Positions 1 through 9,362 of a stretch of DNA of 64,000 nt are shown here, piece after piece. A program made the position numbers and the translations under genes. The notes under the pieces are model-generated. The model ran no database searches. It was not told where the DNA came from and worked only from the letters and a program-made list of their open reading frames with translations. The DNA is taken from positions 50,745 to 114,744 of the forward strand of contig CANQNF010000005.1 of assembly GCA_947625125.1 (NCBI GenBank), in the 5' to 3' direction. Position 1 is the stretch's first letter. Each line of letters begins with the position of its first letter. This DNA is from an uncultured Clostridia bacterium (GTDB lineage: Bacteria; Bacillota; Clostridia; Oscillospirales; Ruminococcaceae).

Positions 1-586
1 CAAGCTTTGCCCTCGCGGTCTTTTCGTCCGAGATGTTCGGGTAGCTCAGGGCGATATTTCCCATGCTCCTGTGGATATATCCCCTCGTCTCGGGGTCGGT
101 TATGTCGTCGTATTTCGTCTCGAAATAGGACGCGCTCTCGGAAAAGTAAAGCCTCATTCTTGCCGTGTAAAGGCGGATGTTATTCGGGCTGAGCATCGTT
201 TCAAGGTTGTGGAGCGCCATGCCGCAGAGATAAAGCTCTTTGATAAGCATGTCCCGAAGCTTTTTCTGTCTTGCATAGCTTAAAAGCGCAAGGTGGATGC
301 GGTAATACAGCCCGACGTCGCTCTGCTCGGTCATGCTCATAAGATTTCCCGCGAACTCCTCAAGCAGGTCGATGTCCTCGTCGGTGGCGGATAAAATATT
401 GTCAAGAAGAGGAAACAGATTTCTCTTAAGCAGCGCGGTCCCCCGCTCTACGGCGAGCGCTGATTTTTTCGCACGGTCGTCGGCTTCCTCTATAAAAGTC
501 ATCGGGTCCTCGGGATATGCGGAGGGGTTTACGCTTTCGGACGCGCTCTTAAGGAGCCCGAGATATTCGGTCTGGTAGGCTAACAT
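1..586 (-). CDS. Partial CDS, unidentified helical protein (C-terminus beyond window)
   Basis: The frame is open on the minus strand from an ATG at 586 to the window edge, giving at least 195 residues with no stop in view. AAGGAGG stands 6 bases before the ATG and overlaps the stop of the upstream hybrid kinase, so the two genes are very likely one operon. The protein begins MLAYQTEYLGLLKSASESVN, has no signal peptide or membrane segment, and is rich in Leu, Glu, Arg and Tyr in a pattern typical of stacked helices. Helical N-terminal regions of this kind often precede GGDEF or other output domains in Clostridia, and a signalling role next to the kinase is plausible. No output domain is visible here, so the function is unknown. 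Confidence 0.75.
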   Translation of the reverse strand, partial: MLAYQTEYLGLLKSASESVNPSAYPEDPMTFIEEADDRAKKSALAVERGTALLKRNLFPLLDNILSATDEDIDLLEEFAGNLMSMTEQSDVGLYYRIHLALLSYARQKKLRDMLIKELYLCGMALHNLETMLSPNNIRLYTARMRLYFSESASYFETKYDDITDPETRGYIHRSMGNIALSYPNISDEKTARAKL

Positions 587-597
587 TCCCGTCCTCC

Positions 598-2517
598 TTA
601 ATTCTCGTCGGGGCTCATGAATCGCTTCATTGCTCCCGAAAGGTCGGCAAGGCTCACCGGCTTGGGAACGTGGGCGTTCATACCCGCCGCAAGACAGTTC
701 TGGATATCCTCGACAAAGGCGTTGGCGCTCATCGCAACTATCGGCACCGTCATGGCGCCGTCAATGCCGCTGCTTCTTATCTGCCGCGTGGCCTCGTAGC
801 CGTCCATCACCGGCATCTGGATGTCCATAAATATGAGATCGAAGTACCCCTCGGGCGAGGATGTGAATTTCTCGACCGCCTCTTTGCCGTTTTCGGCGCA
901 CTCTACCGTGACCTTGAGCATCTCAAGAAGCTCCGTTCCTATCTCGCGGTTGATGGCGTTGTCCTCGACAAGAAGTATTCTTCGGCCCGAGAAGCTGTCG
1001 ACCATATCGTGCGAAGCCGAACCGGAAGAACGGCCCTCCTCGGTAAAGCTGCTCAAGACCTCGCCGAGACGGGATTTGAACACGGGCTTAGGCAGGAATG
1101 CCGATACTCCGAATTTTCTCATCTCGTCCCTCGACAGGGTCCATTCGTATGTTGACATTATTATTATCGGTATATCGTTTCCGAGCATCAGCCGAAGCTC
1201 GCGGCATATCTGAACGCCGTCGACGACGGGAAGTTTCCATGCCAAAAGGATCGCAAAATAGCTTTGTCCGTCAAGCTTTGCCTGTGCGGCAAGGTCCTTG
1301 ACCTCGCTGCCGGTGGCGGCAACGTCGCATTCCATGCCGAATTCGTAAAGCTTATTCTTAATGCCGTCGGCGGAGCTTTTGTCTATATCGCAGACAAGGA
1401 CCCTGCGGCCCTTGAGAGCCCTGTATTCCCGGCAGCCGTCCTTTTGCTGCTCAAGAGGCAGGCTGACCTTAAAGGTCGTGCCCTTGCCCTTTTCACTCTC
1501 GACGCTTATCTCGCCGTTCATCAGCTTGACAAGGTTGAGAGTTATCGCCATGCCGAGGCCGGTGCCCTCGATGTGATGGACGCTCTCGTCCCTCTCAAAC
1601 GGCAGAAAGACCTTTTCAAGGAATTTTTTATCCATGCCTATGCCGGTGTCGGAGACGGTGAAATCGTAGTAGCAGTAGCCGCGCTTGGAGTTCCCGACCT
1701 TGTCCGTCTCCCGGACAGACAGCGATATTTCGCCGTCCTCGGGGGTGAATTTTACTGCGTTTGAAAGTATATTTACAAGCACCTGCTGTATTCTTACCTG
1801 GTCGCCCTTGACCCGCTCATGCTTGACTCCCGAGAAGTCGAGGACTATCCTCTGGCGCTTGGCTTCGGCCTGGGGGCGGAAAACCGCCATGAGAGAATGT
1901 AAAAAGTCCGCCATAGTGAATACTTCGAGGTTCACGGTCATCTTGCCGCTCTCTATCCTCGACATATCCAAAATATCGTTGATGATGGAGAGCAGGTGCC
2001 GGGAGGACAGGCCTATCTTTTCGAGGCAGTCCTTGACCCGGTCGGACTCATTAAGATGGGCGTTTGCGATGGTGGTCATGCCGATGATGGCGTTTAAGGG
2101 CGTGCGGATATCGTGGGACATGTTCGAGAGGAAGTCGGTCTTTGCTCGGTTTGCGGCGTTGGCGGCGTCGAGGGCGCTTTGCAGAGCTGCCTTTGCGGAG
2201 TCGACGGTGAGCTGCCTTATGCGGTTTTCCTCGGTCAGGTCCTTTAAAACGGCCAAAATGCCGAAATCGAGCCAGCATATATCCGCCGAGACCTCGGCGC
2301 CTCGGAGTTTAAAGGTAATTTTTTCCTGAGATGAATCGACAGCGCTTCGCAAAGCCCCCAAAACGGTTTTTTCGTCGGGACCGATGAGATTTTTTGCGGC
2401 CGAGTTTTTATAGGCCGCTTTTTTGAGGGAGCCTCCGTCATTTTCAAGTATCACGACGGGATAGGGCACGCCTCCGTAGTATTTTTCGTAAACCGCGAAA
2501 CGCTCCATTTCCGGCAT
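598..2517 (-). CDS. Cytoplasmic hybrid histidine kinase with two receiver domains, first one degenerate
   Basis: A 639-residue sensor kinase without membrane segments. The ATG at 2517 follows GGAGGAG; an in-frame start further upstream lies inside the promoter and is not used. Residues 1-105 form a short PAS-like input region. The dimerisation helix holds SNMSHDIRTP with phospho-acceptor His135. The ATPase domain shows N, G1 (DTGIGM) and G2 (GTGLGMAI) boxes. Receiver 2, about residues 515-635, is canonical (VEDN, FMDIQMP, Lys in PKP). Receiver 1, about 372-485, reads LLAWKLP where LLDWKMP is expected, so Ala426 replaces the phospho-acceptor Asp and this domain probably cannot be phosphorylated. 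The gene is divergent from a second hybrid kinase. No DNA-binding output is fused to it. Confidence 0.93.
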   Translation of the reverse strand: MPEMERFAVYEKYYGGVPYPVVILENDGGSLKKAAYKNSAAKNLIGPDEKTVLGALRSAVDSSQEKITFKLRGAEVSADICWLDFGILAVLKDLTEENRIRQLTVDSAKAALQSALDAANAANRAKTDFLSNMSHDIRTPLNAIIGMTTIANAHLNESDRVKDCLEKIGLSSRHLLSIINDILDMSRIESGKMTVNLEVFTMADFLHSLMAVFRPQAEAKRQRIVLDFSGVKHERVKGDQVRIQQVLVNILSNAVKFTPEDGEISLSVRETDKVGNSKRGYCYYDFTVSDTGIGMDKKFLEKVFLPFERDESVHHIEGTGLGMAITLNLVKLMNGEISVESEKGKGTTFKVSLPLEQQKDGCREYRALKGRRVLVCDIDKSSADGIKNKLYEFGMECDVAATGSEVKDLAAQAKLDGQSYFAILLAWKLPVVDGVQICRELRLMLGNDIPIIIMSTYEWTLSRDEMRKFGVSAFLPKPVFKSRLGEVLSSFTEEGRSSGSASHDMVDSFSGRRILLVEDNAINREIGTELLEMLKVTVECAENGKEAVEKFTSSPEGYFDLIFMDIQMPVMDGYEATRQIRSSGIDGAMTVPIVAMSANAFVEDIQNCLAAGMNAHVPKPVSLADLSGAMKRFMSPDEN

Positions 2518-2569
2518 ATATGCTCCTCCAGTTTTGAATGTAAGACCGAATCTTTTATACATATTTAAT

Positions 2570-2598
2570 ATTATAGCATGAGCGGCTGCCGCTGTCAA
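2570..2598 (-). promoter_or_regulatory. Promoter of the minus-strand hybrid kinase
   Basis: On the minus strand TTGACA (2593-2598) and TATAAT (2570-2575) are separated by 17 bases. The spacer carries a GCGGCAGCCGC palindrome. The promoter lies about 50 bases upstream of the kinase ATG at 2517. Confidence 0.8.
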
Positions 2599-2649
2599 CA
2601 AACATCGCGATTTTTTTAGGATATTTTGGGGAGAGGAAGAAATTACAGA

Positions 2650-2678
2650 TTGACTTTGCCGCGATAATATGGTAGAAT
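2650..2678 (+). promoter_or_regulatory. Promoter of the plus-strand hybrid kinase
   Basis: TTGACT (2650-2655), a 17-base spacer and TAGAAT (2673-2678) stand 46 bases before the ATG at 2725. It is divergent from the promoter at 2570-2598. Confidence 0.7.
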
Positions 2679-2724
2679 AATTTAGTATATGTTTTTAAAC
2701 GCTTAATTCAGCGAGGTCATAAAT

Positions 2725-5637
2725 ATGGGGAAAAGAAAAAGAAGCATAGCCGGCGTTTTTACAGTCATTCTTGCCTGCGCGGTGATTATATCGGCGGGAA
2801 TTATCGGCGCGGTATATTTCAGATATATATCTAAAAGCATCTACGAGGACAGCACCGTTCAGCTCGGCGAGGTCTACGGACAGGTCAACCGTGCGTTCGG
2901 GACGTTCGTGGAGAGAAACTGGGGTCTCCTTGAGTCCTGGAACGAATACTTCGAAATCGCCAATAAAGAGAAGACCGAGAAATTTCTAAGCGACGAAAAG
3001 GCCTACTGGGGCTATTCGCAGTTTTATTTCATAAACGCGGGAACATGCCGCACCCTCGACGGGAGTGAATTCAGCTTCGATATAGCGTCCGACTGGTCGC
3101 TGGATAAGCCGGTGCTCTACGGCTTAAGCCTAAGCGACGGGACCGAGATGACCTGCTTTGCCTCCCCTGCCGGGCCGAGGGAATACGACGGATTTGAATA
3201 TAACGCCATCGCCATAACCTACAGCAGCGACGATATGGCGAACTCATTGAACGTCGACGCGTTCTCCGGCAAGGCGAAATGCTTCATTATAAGAAACGAC
3301 GGCAGAGTCCTTCTTTCCACACAGTCGGGAGGAAGCGTATTCGGGAATTATCTTACATATCTTACGGCCGCTTCCGACCTTACCGAGGAGGAGACCGCCG
3401 CCATAAGGGCGGACTGGGAAAACGGCAGGAGCGGAGTTATGAGATGCCGGGTCGGAGACGAAAAAAGCTGCATACTCTATCAGCCGGTCGGGTACCAGGA
3501 CTACCTGCTTTTGAGCGTGGTGCCGGAGAACGTGATGAGCGCGGGCTTTGTTTCGGTGCAGAAAACCACGACGAACGTGCTGATACTTATATTCGTCCTG
3601 ATCAGCGCGACGGTCCTGGCGCTCACCGTCCTAAGATACCGCAAGCAGTCCAAAAAGACCCGCACGGAGCTCATGTACCGTGAGAGGATGTTCGACGTTT
3701 TATCTAACAGCGTTGACGATATTTTTATCATGCTCGACGCGGACAAATTCAGCGTGGAATATGTCAGTCCCAACATCAAGAGGCTTCTCGGCATCCCCGC
3801 AAGCGAAGCGAGAAAAAATATCAGGACTCTTGAGAAGTGCGCGGTCGACGGCGATATAACCATACCGAGGGAGGAGCTTTTAAGCATACCCCTGAACGAA
3901 AACCGCTACTGGGAGCGCGAATACATGCACCAGTCCACCGGCGAGCGCAGATGGTACCGCATGACCGTATATCACTTAAGTCTTCAGGGCACCGAAAAGT
4001 ATATCAGCGTTATGTCCGACCGCACTCTTGAGCAGCAGATGAACCAAAAACTCACCGAAGCCCTCAACGCCGCAAGAAGCGCCAACGAGGCCAAGTCCAA
4101 CTTCCTGTCCAACATGTCCCACGATATCCGCACGCCGATGAACGCCATCGTCGGGTTCTCGGTGCTCCTTGAAAAGGACGCCGACAAGCCCGAAAAGGTG
4201 AGGGAGTACACCAGAAAAATTTCCGCTTCGAGCCACCATCTCCTGAGCCTTATAAACGACGTGCTCGATATGTCGAAAATCGAAAGCGGAAAGACCTCTT
4301 TAAGCGTGGACGTATTCAGCCTGCCGCAGGTGCTTGAGGAGCTCAAGATAATCATGAACCCGCAGGCAAAGGCAAAGTCTCAGGAATTCCGCACACTTGT
4401 TCAGGGCAATCCTCCCGAAAATCTTTTGGGAGACAGATTAAGGCTCAACCAGATACTTCTCAATCTTTTGTCGAACGCCGTTAAATACACTCCCGAGGGC
4501 GGAAAGATAGACTTCACCGTCTCGGATATTTCGGACAACGGCGCGCAGTATGCCAAGTTAAGATTCACCGTCAAGGACAACGGCATAGGCATGAGCCCCG
4601 AATATTTAAAGACCATATTCCTGCCGTTCAGCCGAGAGATAAATTCCGTAACGAATAAGGTCCAGGGCACCGGCCTCGGCATGGCGATAACCAAAAACCT
4701 CGTAGACCTTATGGGCGGCATTATAAACGTCGAGAGCGAGCCCGGCAAGGGAAGCGTCTTTACGGTGGAGCTTACGTTTGCGCGTGCCGAAAAGACCGAG
4801 GAGACCCACTGGGCGGACGGAAAGATAACGAAAATGCTCGTTGCGGACGATGAAGAGGATATATGCATAAGCGTCAAGGAGCTGATGGAGGAAGCCGGCG
4901 TAAAGGCGGATTACTCTACGGACGGCGAGACTGCGGTGAAGATGGCGGTGAGCGCGCACGACAAGGGCGAGGGGTACAGCGTTATCCTGCTCGACTGGAA
5001 AATGCCGGGCCTTAACGGCGTTGAGACTGCCAAGCAAATAAGGCAGAAAATAGGCGACGATGTGCCGATACTCGTTCTGACGTCATACGATTGGAGCGAT
5101 ATTGAGGATGAGGCAAGAAGCGCCGGAATAAACGCGTTCATGCCCAAACCGTTCTTTACATCGACATTCTTCTCGACCCTGAAGCCGCTTTACGGAGAAA
5201 AACCCGAGGGCCCCGAAGATGAAAAGAGCGCCGACCCCGGGGTCATGAGCGGCTTAAGATTTCTTGTCGCGGAGGACAACGACCTCAATGCCGAGATACT
5301 GACAGAAATGCTTAAGCTCGAGGGGGCTGAGTGCGACCTTGCGGTAAACGGAAAAGAAGCGGTAAAGATGTTCACAAATTCCAAGCCCGGGTACTACGAT
5401 ATGATACTCATGGACGTGCAGATGCCGGTGATGAACGGCTACGAGGCCACCAAAGCGATAAGAGACAGCGGCCATCCCCTCGCGCTAAAGGTGCCGATAG
5501 CGGCGATGACGGCCAACACCTTTGCGGAGGACGTGCAAAACGCCCTCGAATCGGGCATGGACGGCCACATTGCAAAGCCTATTGACATGAACGCCGTGAG
5601 AGAGACCGTGGCAAGACTCATAAATAAAAAACGATAA
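2725..5637 (+). CDS. Membrane-bound hybrid histidine kinase, PAS plus two receiver domains
   Basis: A 970-residue sensor kinase. A membrane helix (about 9-32) and a second one (about 280-303) enclose an extracellular sensor of about 245 residues that resembles Cache-type domains in size. Next come a PAS domain (about 320-440), a dimerisation helix with FLSNMSHDIRTP and phospho-acceptor His466, and an ATPase domain with DNGIGM and GTGLGMAI. Two complete receivers follow, with acceptors Asp757 (LLDWKMP) and Asp897 (LMDVQMP). It ends 23 bases before a solute-binding lipoprotein, which may deliver its ligand. No output domain is present, so the phosphate must go to an unlinked response protein. 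The ribosome site is weak. Confidence 0.93.
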   Translation: MGKRKRSIAGVFTVILACAVIISAGIIGAVYFRYISKSIYEDSTVQLGEVYGQVNRAFGTFVERNWGLLESWNEYFEIANKEKTEKFLSDEKAYWGYSQFYFINAGTCRTLDGSEFSFDIASDWSLDKPVLYGLSLSDGTEMTCFASPAGPREYDGFEYNAIAITYSSDDMANSLNVDAFSGKAKCFIIRNDGRVLLSTQSGGSVFGNYLTYLTAASDLTEEETAAIRADWENGRSGVMRCRVGDEKSCILYQPVGYQDYLLLSVVPENVMSAGFVSVQKTTTNVLILIFVLISATVLALTVLRYRKQSKKTRTELMYRERMFDVLSNSVDDIFIMLDADKFSVEYVSPNIKRLLGIPASEARKNIRTLEKCAVDGDITIPREELLSIPLNENRYWEREYMHQSTGERRWYRMTVYHLSLQGTEKYISVMSDRTLEQQMNQKLTEALNAARSANEAKSNFLSNMSHDIRTPMNAIVGFSVLLEKDADKPEKVREYTRKISASSHHLLSLINDVLDMSKIESGKTSLSVDVFSLPQVLEELKIIMNPQAKAKSQEFRTLVQGNPPENLLGDRLRLNQILLNLLSNAVKYTPEGGKIDFTVSDISDNGAQYAKLRFTVKDNGIGMSPEYLKTIFLPFSREINSVTNKVQGTGLGMAITKNLVDLMGGIINVESEPGKGSVFTVELTFARAEKTEETHWADGKITKMLVADDEEDICISVKELMEEAGVKADYSTDGETAVKMAVSAHDKGEGYSVILLDWKMPGLNGVETAKQIRQKIGDDVPILVLTSYDWSDIEDEARSAGINAFMPKPFFTSTFFSTLKPLYGEKPEGPEDEKSADPGVMSGLRFLVAEDNDLNAEILTEMLKLEGAECDLAVNGKEAVKMFTNSKPGYYDMILMDVQMPVMNGYEATKAIRDSGHPLALKVPIAAMTANTFAEDVQNALESGMDGHIAKPIDMNAVRETVARLINKKR

Positions 5638-5660
5638 AAATTCAAAGGAGAATTTCATAT

Positions 5661-6926
5661 ATGACTGTAAAATTCAAGAGCATTTTCCTTGCGGCAATAC
5701 TCCTGATAAGCGCGTTTGCGGCTGCAGCCTGTGCAAAAGGCGGAGAGACCCTGTCGATAATGGGCAAAAAGAGCGATCTGGATAAGAGCTATATGCGCTC
5801 GATAATTGAGCAGTACGAATCCTCCAAAAACGTAAAGATAAAGGTGATAGCCGTCGAGGACAGCGAATTCGAGACCGAGGCCGCCAAAAGATATGAGGAG
5901 GGAAAGGATATCCCCGATATTTTGATGCATTTTCACAACTCCGACCTCGGGCGCTTCGACGTTGAAAAGGACTTTTACAGCTTAAACGGCGAGGCGTGGA
6001 CGGATGAGCTGACGGACAGCGCGACGTCATACTGCACCGACGAAAACGGAAATCTTTTGGGACTTCCGTTCTGGGAGAGCTCTGTTTCGGGCTGCTACTA
6101 CAATAAAACAATTCTCGACGGCTTGGGATTAAAGCCCGCCGCAAATCAGGCGGAATTCGACGTTTTGTGCCAGGCGCTCAAAGACGTGGGCTGCACGCCG
6201 ATATGCTGGCCGGGGGACAACTGCGCGTGGATGGTGCAGTTCGGGCTTGACCCGATTTTTGCAGACCATCCGGAAAACCTTGAAAAAATAAATTCGGGAG
6301 AGGCTAGCTATTCCGACTTCCCCGAAATAAAAAATATGGTAGAATGGATAAAATCCGCCGCCGAAAAAGGTTGGTTCGGAGAGGATTACCTGAGCTGCGG
6401 CTGGGACGAGATAAGCGACGACATGGGCTCGGGAGACGCGGTCATGACCTTTATCTGGGACACATGGTTCTACACCGATTTTAAGCCGGGTCAGAAATAC
6501 ACGGTCGACGATTTTGCTCTCATGCCGGTATTTTTAAACACCGTGGACGGCGGAACGTACGAGGGCGGGAACCTCAACATGATGATGGTCTCAAGGGACG
6601 GGAAAAATTTTGAGGGCGCGCTCGATTTTCTCTCATTCTGCGCCGACCCCGAAAACTACAACGTCGCGTTCGACGGCATTTCGACGGTGAGCTGCTTTAA
6701 AAATCAGACGACGAACATCCAGTCAAAAATGGTGACGGAGGCCGCCGATTCGCTCGCCGAAAAGGAGAGGGTCTCCACCGCCGCGTCAAGGATCATCGGC
6801 TACAGCGGCGACGATATGGTAAGCGCGCTCGGGGAGATGTTTCGGGGAAAGACCGACGTGGACGGGTGCGTAAGGATGATGGACGAAATGAGGGAAAAGG
6901 AGATAGCGGCGGGGTATGCGGAGTGA
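5661..6926 (+). CDS. Extracellular solute-binding lipoprotein (sugar type)
   Basis: A 421-residue lipoprotein with a signal peptide ending in a lipobox (AAAAC), so Cys is lipidated and the protein sits on the outer face of the membrane. The body resembles family-1 sugar-binding proteins of ABC importers, with a typical segment IPDILMHFHNSDLGRF near residue 90 and GLPFWESSVSGCYYNK near residue 130. AAAGGAG precedes the ATG. No permease or ATPase gene follows; instead the gene lies directly behind a membrane hybrid kinase. That context suggests it presents a sugar to the kinase rather than to a transporter, which is inference. A strong terminator follows. Confidence 0.88.
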   Translation: MTVKFKSIFLAAILLISAFAAAACAKGGETLSIMGKKSDLDKSYMRSIIEQYESSKNVKIKVIAVEDSEFETEAAKRYEEGKDIPDILMHFHNSDLGRFDVEKDFYSLNGEAWTDELTDSATSYCTDENGNLLGLPFWESSVSGCYYNKTILDGLGLKPAANQAEFDVLCQALKDVGCTPICWPGDNCAWMVQFGLDPIFADHPENLEKINSGEASYSDFPEIKNMVEWIKSAAEKGWFGEDYLSCGWDEISDDMGSGDAVMTFIWDTWFYTDFKPGQKYTVDDFALMPVFLNTVDGGTYEGGNLNMMMVSRDGKNFEGALDFLSFCADPENYNVAFDGISTVSCFKNQTTNIQSKMVTEAADSLAEKERVSTAASRIIGYSGDDMVSALGEMFRGKTDVDGCVRMMDEMREKEIAAGYAE

Positions 6927-6962
6927 GCGCTGCCCGGGCTGTCCGGTAAAATTATAAATTAA

Positions 6963-7005
6963 AATCCCCGCCCGGCGGCTGCCAAGCGGGGGTCTTTATT
7001 TTTTC
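6963..7005 (+). terminator. Intrinsic terminator after the solute-binding lipoprotein
   Basis: CCCCGC (6966-6971) pairs with GCGGGG (6986-6991) and is followed by a T-rich run. The T-run overlaps the 3' end of the converging small gene at 6996. Confidence 0.75.
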
Positions 7006-7205
7006 AGGAAGCATCTGCCGTTTTTAAAGTGGCAGCAGTATTCGCAGAGGGTCTGGGTTATGCGGTTGAACTGCTCGCATTTATGATATTCCGAGCCCTG
7101 GGACGGCCCGCCGCACTTCACGCAGCTCCAGTCTGCGCAGCTCTCAAACAACGGGTCGTATATCTCGCGGCCCTTTTCCGCGGTCTTCCGGCTGCTGTCC
7201 GGCAC
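6996..7205 (-). CDS. Small cysteine-rich protein, possible zinc binding
   Basis: A 69-residue protein starting with GTG at 7205, preceded by AGGAGGGAG at good spacing; the in-frame ATG at 7250 has no ribosome site. Nine Cys residues occur in pairs and clusters (CADWSCVKCGG, CEYCCHFKNGRC), which suggests a metal-binding knuckle or ribbon. There is no signal peptide or membrane segment. It stands alone between two oppositely placed loci, and its 3' end is overlapped by the terminator of the converging lipoprotein gene. I do not recognise the family and propose no function. Confidence 0.6.
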   Translation of the reverse strand: MPDSSRKTAEKGREIYDPLFESCADWSCVKCGGPSQGSEYHKCEQFNRITQTLCEYCCHFKNGRCFLKK

Positions 7206-7341
7206 CTTTTCTCCCTCCTGTCCTGAAATATTCCGAGATAAGTATATCATAAAATTCCGTTTTATGCGGGTCGTCTGCGACGGTTTTATGCATTATGCGG
7301 CAGATGACCTGCCAAAAATTATCCTGAAATACTCGGGACGC

Positions 7342-8949
7342 TCAGTCTTTCCATTTATTGTAGATCTCTCTGATTTGGGAAGTAAGCTTTGAATTATCTT
7401 TATTAGCGCGCCCGCGACGCTCCTTTGCAAGCCTTAAAAGCTTCTCGGCGGCCTCTACAAGTTCGTCGTAGATTCTGTCGGCACGGGAGGAACTCTTATA
7501 AGCTTTCTCGCGGTTTATGGCTACTCCCTCGGCGTAGGCTGTCATCTTCCCTGCCGCCAAATCGTACTCTGTACCGCTGTAGGGGGCGTCGGCGCGGTAG
7601 CCCTTTTCTATAAGAAGCTTTTTGAAGTCTTCGCAGGATTCGTCGTCGCCGTGATTCACAAATACAAGCGAGGGCTTTTCATTGAATCCCCCGAGCCATT
7701 CAAGAAGCCCGTCTCGGTCGGCATGGCCGCTTGTGCCGTGAAGCGAGCATATCTCGGCGTTCACGGTTATCTCCTCGCCGAAAAGCGAGACGTTTTTCTC
7801 GCCGTTCAAAAGCCGTCTTCCGAGGGAGTCCTCCGCCTGATACCCGACAAAAAGAATAGAGCTTTCCTTTCGCCAGAGGTTATGCTTTAAATGATGGCGA
7901 ATTCTTCCCGCTTCGCACATCCCGCTCGCCGAGATTATTATTTTCGGCTCGGTATCGAAGTTTATCTGTTTGGATTCTTCCGAGGTCTGGGTGATGCGTA
8001 TGCCGTCGAACCAAATCGGGTTTACGCCCTGTTTCACGAGGGCCGCGGTCTCGTCGTCGAAGCACACGGGATTGCACTGCATGAAAATAGAGGTCGCTTC
8101 GGCTGCAAGCGGGCTGTCGACATAGACGGGAAAACCGTCGTGGCCGGTTACCATGCCCTTTTGCTTTATCTCTCTTATCGCATAGAGCATTTCCTGAGTG
8201 CGACCAACTGCAAATGACGGGATCACGACGTTTCCGCCCCTGTCGAGGGTCTTTTGGATTATAGATGCAAGCTCCTCCTCGACATCTCCTCTGCTCTTTT
8301 CATGGAGCCGGTTGCCGTAGGTGGATTCGATGACGAGATAATCCGTCTCGGAAACGTTCTGAGGGTCGCGGATGATGCGCTGGTTTTTGTTTCCGACGTC
8401 GCCGCTGAAAACTATTTTTTTGGTGACATTTTTTTCGGTCAGCCACAGCTCGACGCATGCCGAACCGAGAAGATGACCTATATCGGTAAATCTTAGTTCG
8501 ATCCCCTCGGCAGGGCATATCCTTTTGCCGTAGCTGCACCTGTAAAACAGGGAAAGCGCGCCCAAAGCGTCGTTTATGCCGTACACCGGCTCGACCGGGT
8601 CAAGGCCGGCTCGCTGGGCCTTTCGTGAGCGCCATTTGGCCTCGGATTCCTGGATGTTTGCGGAGTCTCTGAGCATTATCTCGCATAGGTCGCAGGTCAC
8701 GTCGGTCGCGTAAATTTTGCCCTCAAAGCCGTCCTTGTAGAGCTTCGGCAGCATACCGGAGTGGTCGATATGGGCATGGGTCAGAAAGACCGCCTCTATT
8801 TTCGACGCCGGCACCGGCAGGGTTATGTTCTGAAAGACGTCGCGGCCCTGTTCCATTCCGCAATCGACGAGGTAGTATTTGCCGCAGACCTCTAAAAGCG
8901 TGCAGCTACCGGTGACCTCGTGAGTCGCGCCAATAAACTGAATTTTCAT
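7342..8949 (-). CDS. MBL-fold beta-CASP ribonuclease/exonuclease-like protein
   Basis: A 535-residue metallo-beta-lactamase-fold nuclease of the beta-CASP group with the RNA-specificity C-terminal domain. The start MKIQFIGATHEVTGSC at 8949 follows GGAGG. Zinc ligands are visible as HAHIDH (His58, His60, Asp62, His63). Further motifs are SFAVGRTQEML in the beta-CASP region, SGMCEAGRIRHHL, and a final SLHGTSGHADRDGL. The family acts on RNA in the cytoplasm, in processing or decay. About 60 basic, helical residues are added at the C-terminus. The gene is monocistronic; its likely extended -10 element (TGC TATAAT at 8995-9003) lies in the structured tandem repeat just upstream. Confidence 0.9.
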   Translation of the reverse strand: MKIQFIGATHEVTGSCTLLEVCGKYYLVDCGMEQGRDVFQNITLPVPASKIEAVFLTHAHIDHSGMLPKLYKDGFEGKIYATDVTCDLCEIMLRDSANIQESEAKWRSRKAQRAGLDPVEPVYGINDALGALSLFYRCSYGKRICPAEGIELRFTDIGHLLGSACVELWLTEKNVTKKIVFSGDVGNKNQRIIRDPQNVSETDYLVIESTYGNRLHEKSRGDVEEELASIIQKTLDRGGNVVIPSFAVGRTQEMLYAIREIKQKGMVTGHDGFPVYVDSPLAAEATSIFMQCNPVCFDDETAALVKQGVNPIWFDGIRITQTSEESKQINFDTEPKIIISASGMCEAGRIRHHLKHNLWRKESSILFVGYQAEDSLGRRLLNGEKNVSLFGEEITVNAEICSLHGTSGHADRDGLLEWLGGFNEKPSLVFVNHGDDESCEDFKKLLIEKGYRADAPYSGTEYDLAAGKMTAYAEGVAINREKAYKSSSRADRIYDELVEAAEKLLRLAKERRGRANKDNSKLTSQIREIYNKWKD

Positions 8950-8975
8950 AAAAAAACCTCCGACGTGGATGAAAA

Positions 8976-9230
8976 ATAATAATCGTTTGGGGATATTATA
9001 GCATAAATCCGCAGGATTTGTGCTATAATTAGCCATCTTTTGCGGTTCCCGACGAAGTCGGGGAGCAAAAGGGCGACTAAAATAAATTATAATAATCGCT
9101 TGCGATTATTATAGCATAAAGCGAAGCTTTGTGCTATAATCAGCCATCTTTTGCGGTTCCCGACGAAGTCGGGGAGCAAAAGGGCGACTTAAAATAATTT
9201 ATAATAATCGTTTACGATTATTATAGCACA
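8976..9230. repeat. Structured tandem repeat, about 112-bp period, two full copies and a partial third
   Basis: The motif ATAATAATCG recurs at 8976, 9089 and 9201. Each full unit holds three palindromes: one around AATAATCG/CGATTATT; ATTATAGCATAAAnnn pairing with its mirror that ends in TGCTATAAT; and CTTTTGC-CCCGAC-gaa-GTCGGG-GCAAAAG. The segment from TTTGTGCTATAAT to GGGCGACT is almost identical at 9017-9078 and 9128-9189. The palindromes place TGCTATAAT, an extended -10 sequence, on both strands. No protein is encoded. It fills the gap between the divergent nuclease gene and GH43 gene. Confidence 0.85.
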
Positions 9231-9362
9231 AAAAAAGACGTGGTGCAACATTTATCCGACAAAAAATAGTTTTACAGGCATGCCGTCTGTAAAACCCGGC
9301 AGGCCATCTCTTACAATTTCTAATGAATTTATTGCGCAATATTATTTTTTATCAATTTTGCC

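Noticed and set aside
8976..9230. Tandem repeat considered as a CRISPR array
   Set aside because: Only two full units with almost identical content, no constant-repeat and variable-spacer pattern, and no cas genes in the window.
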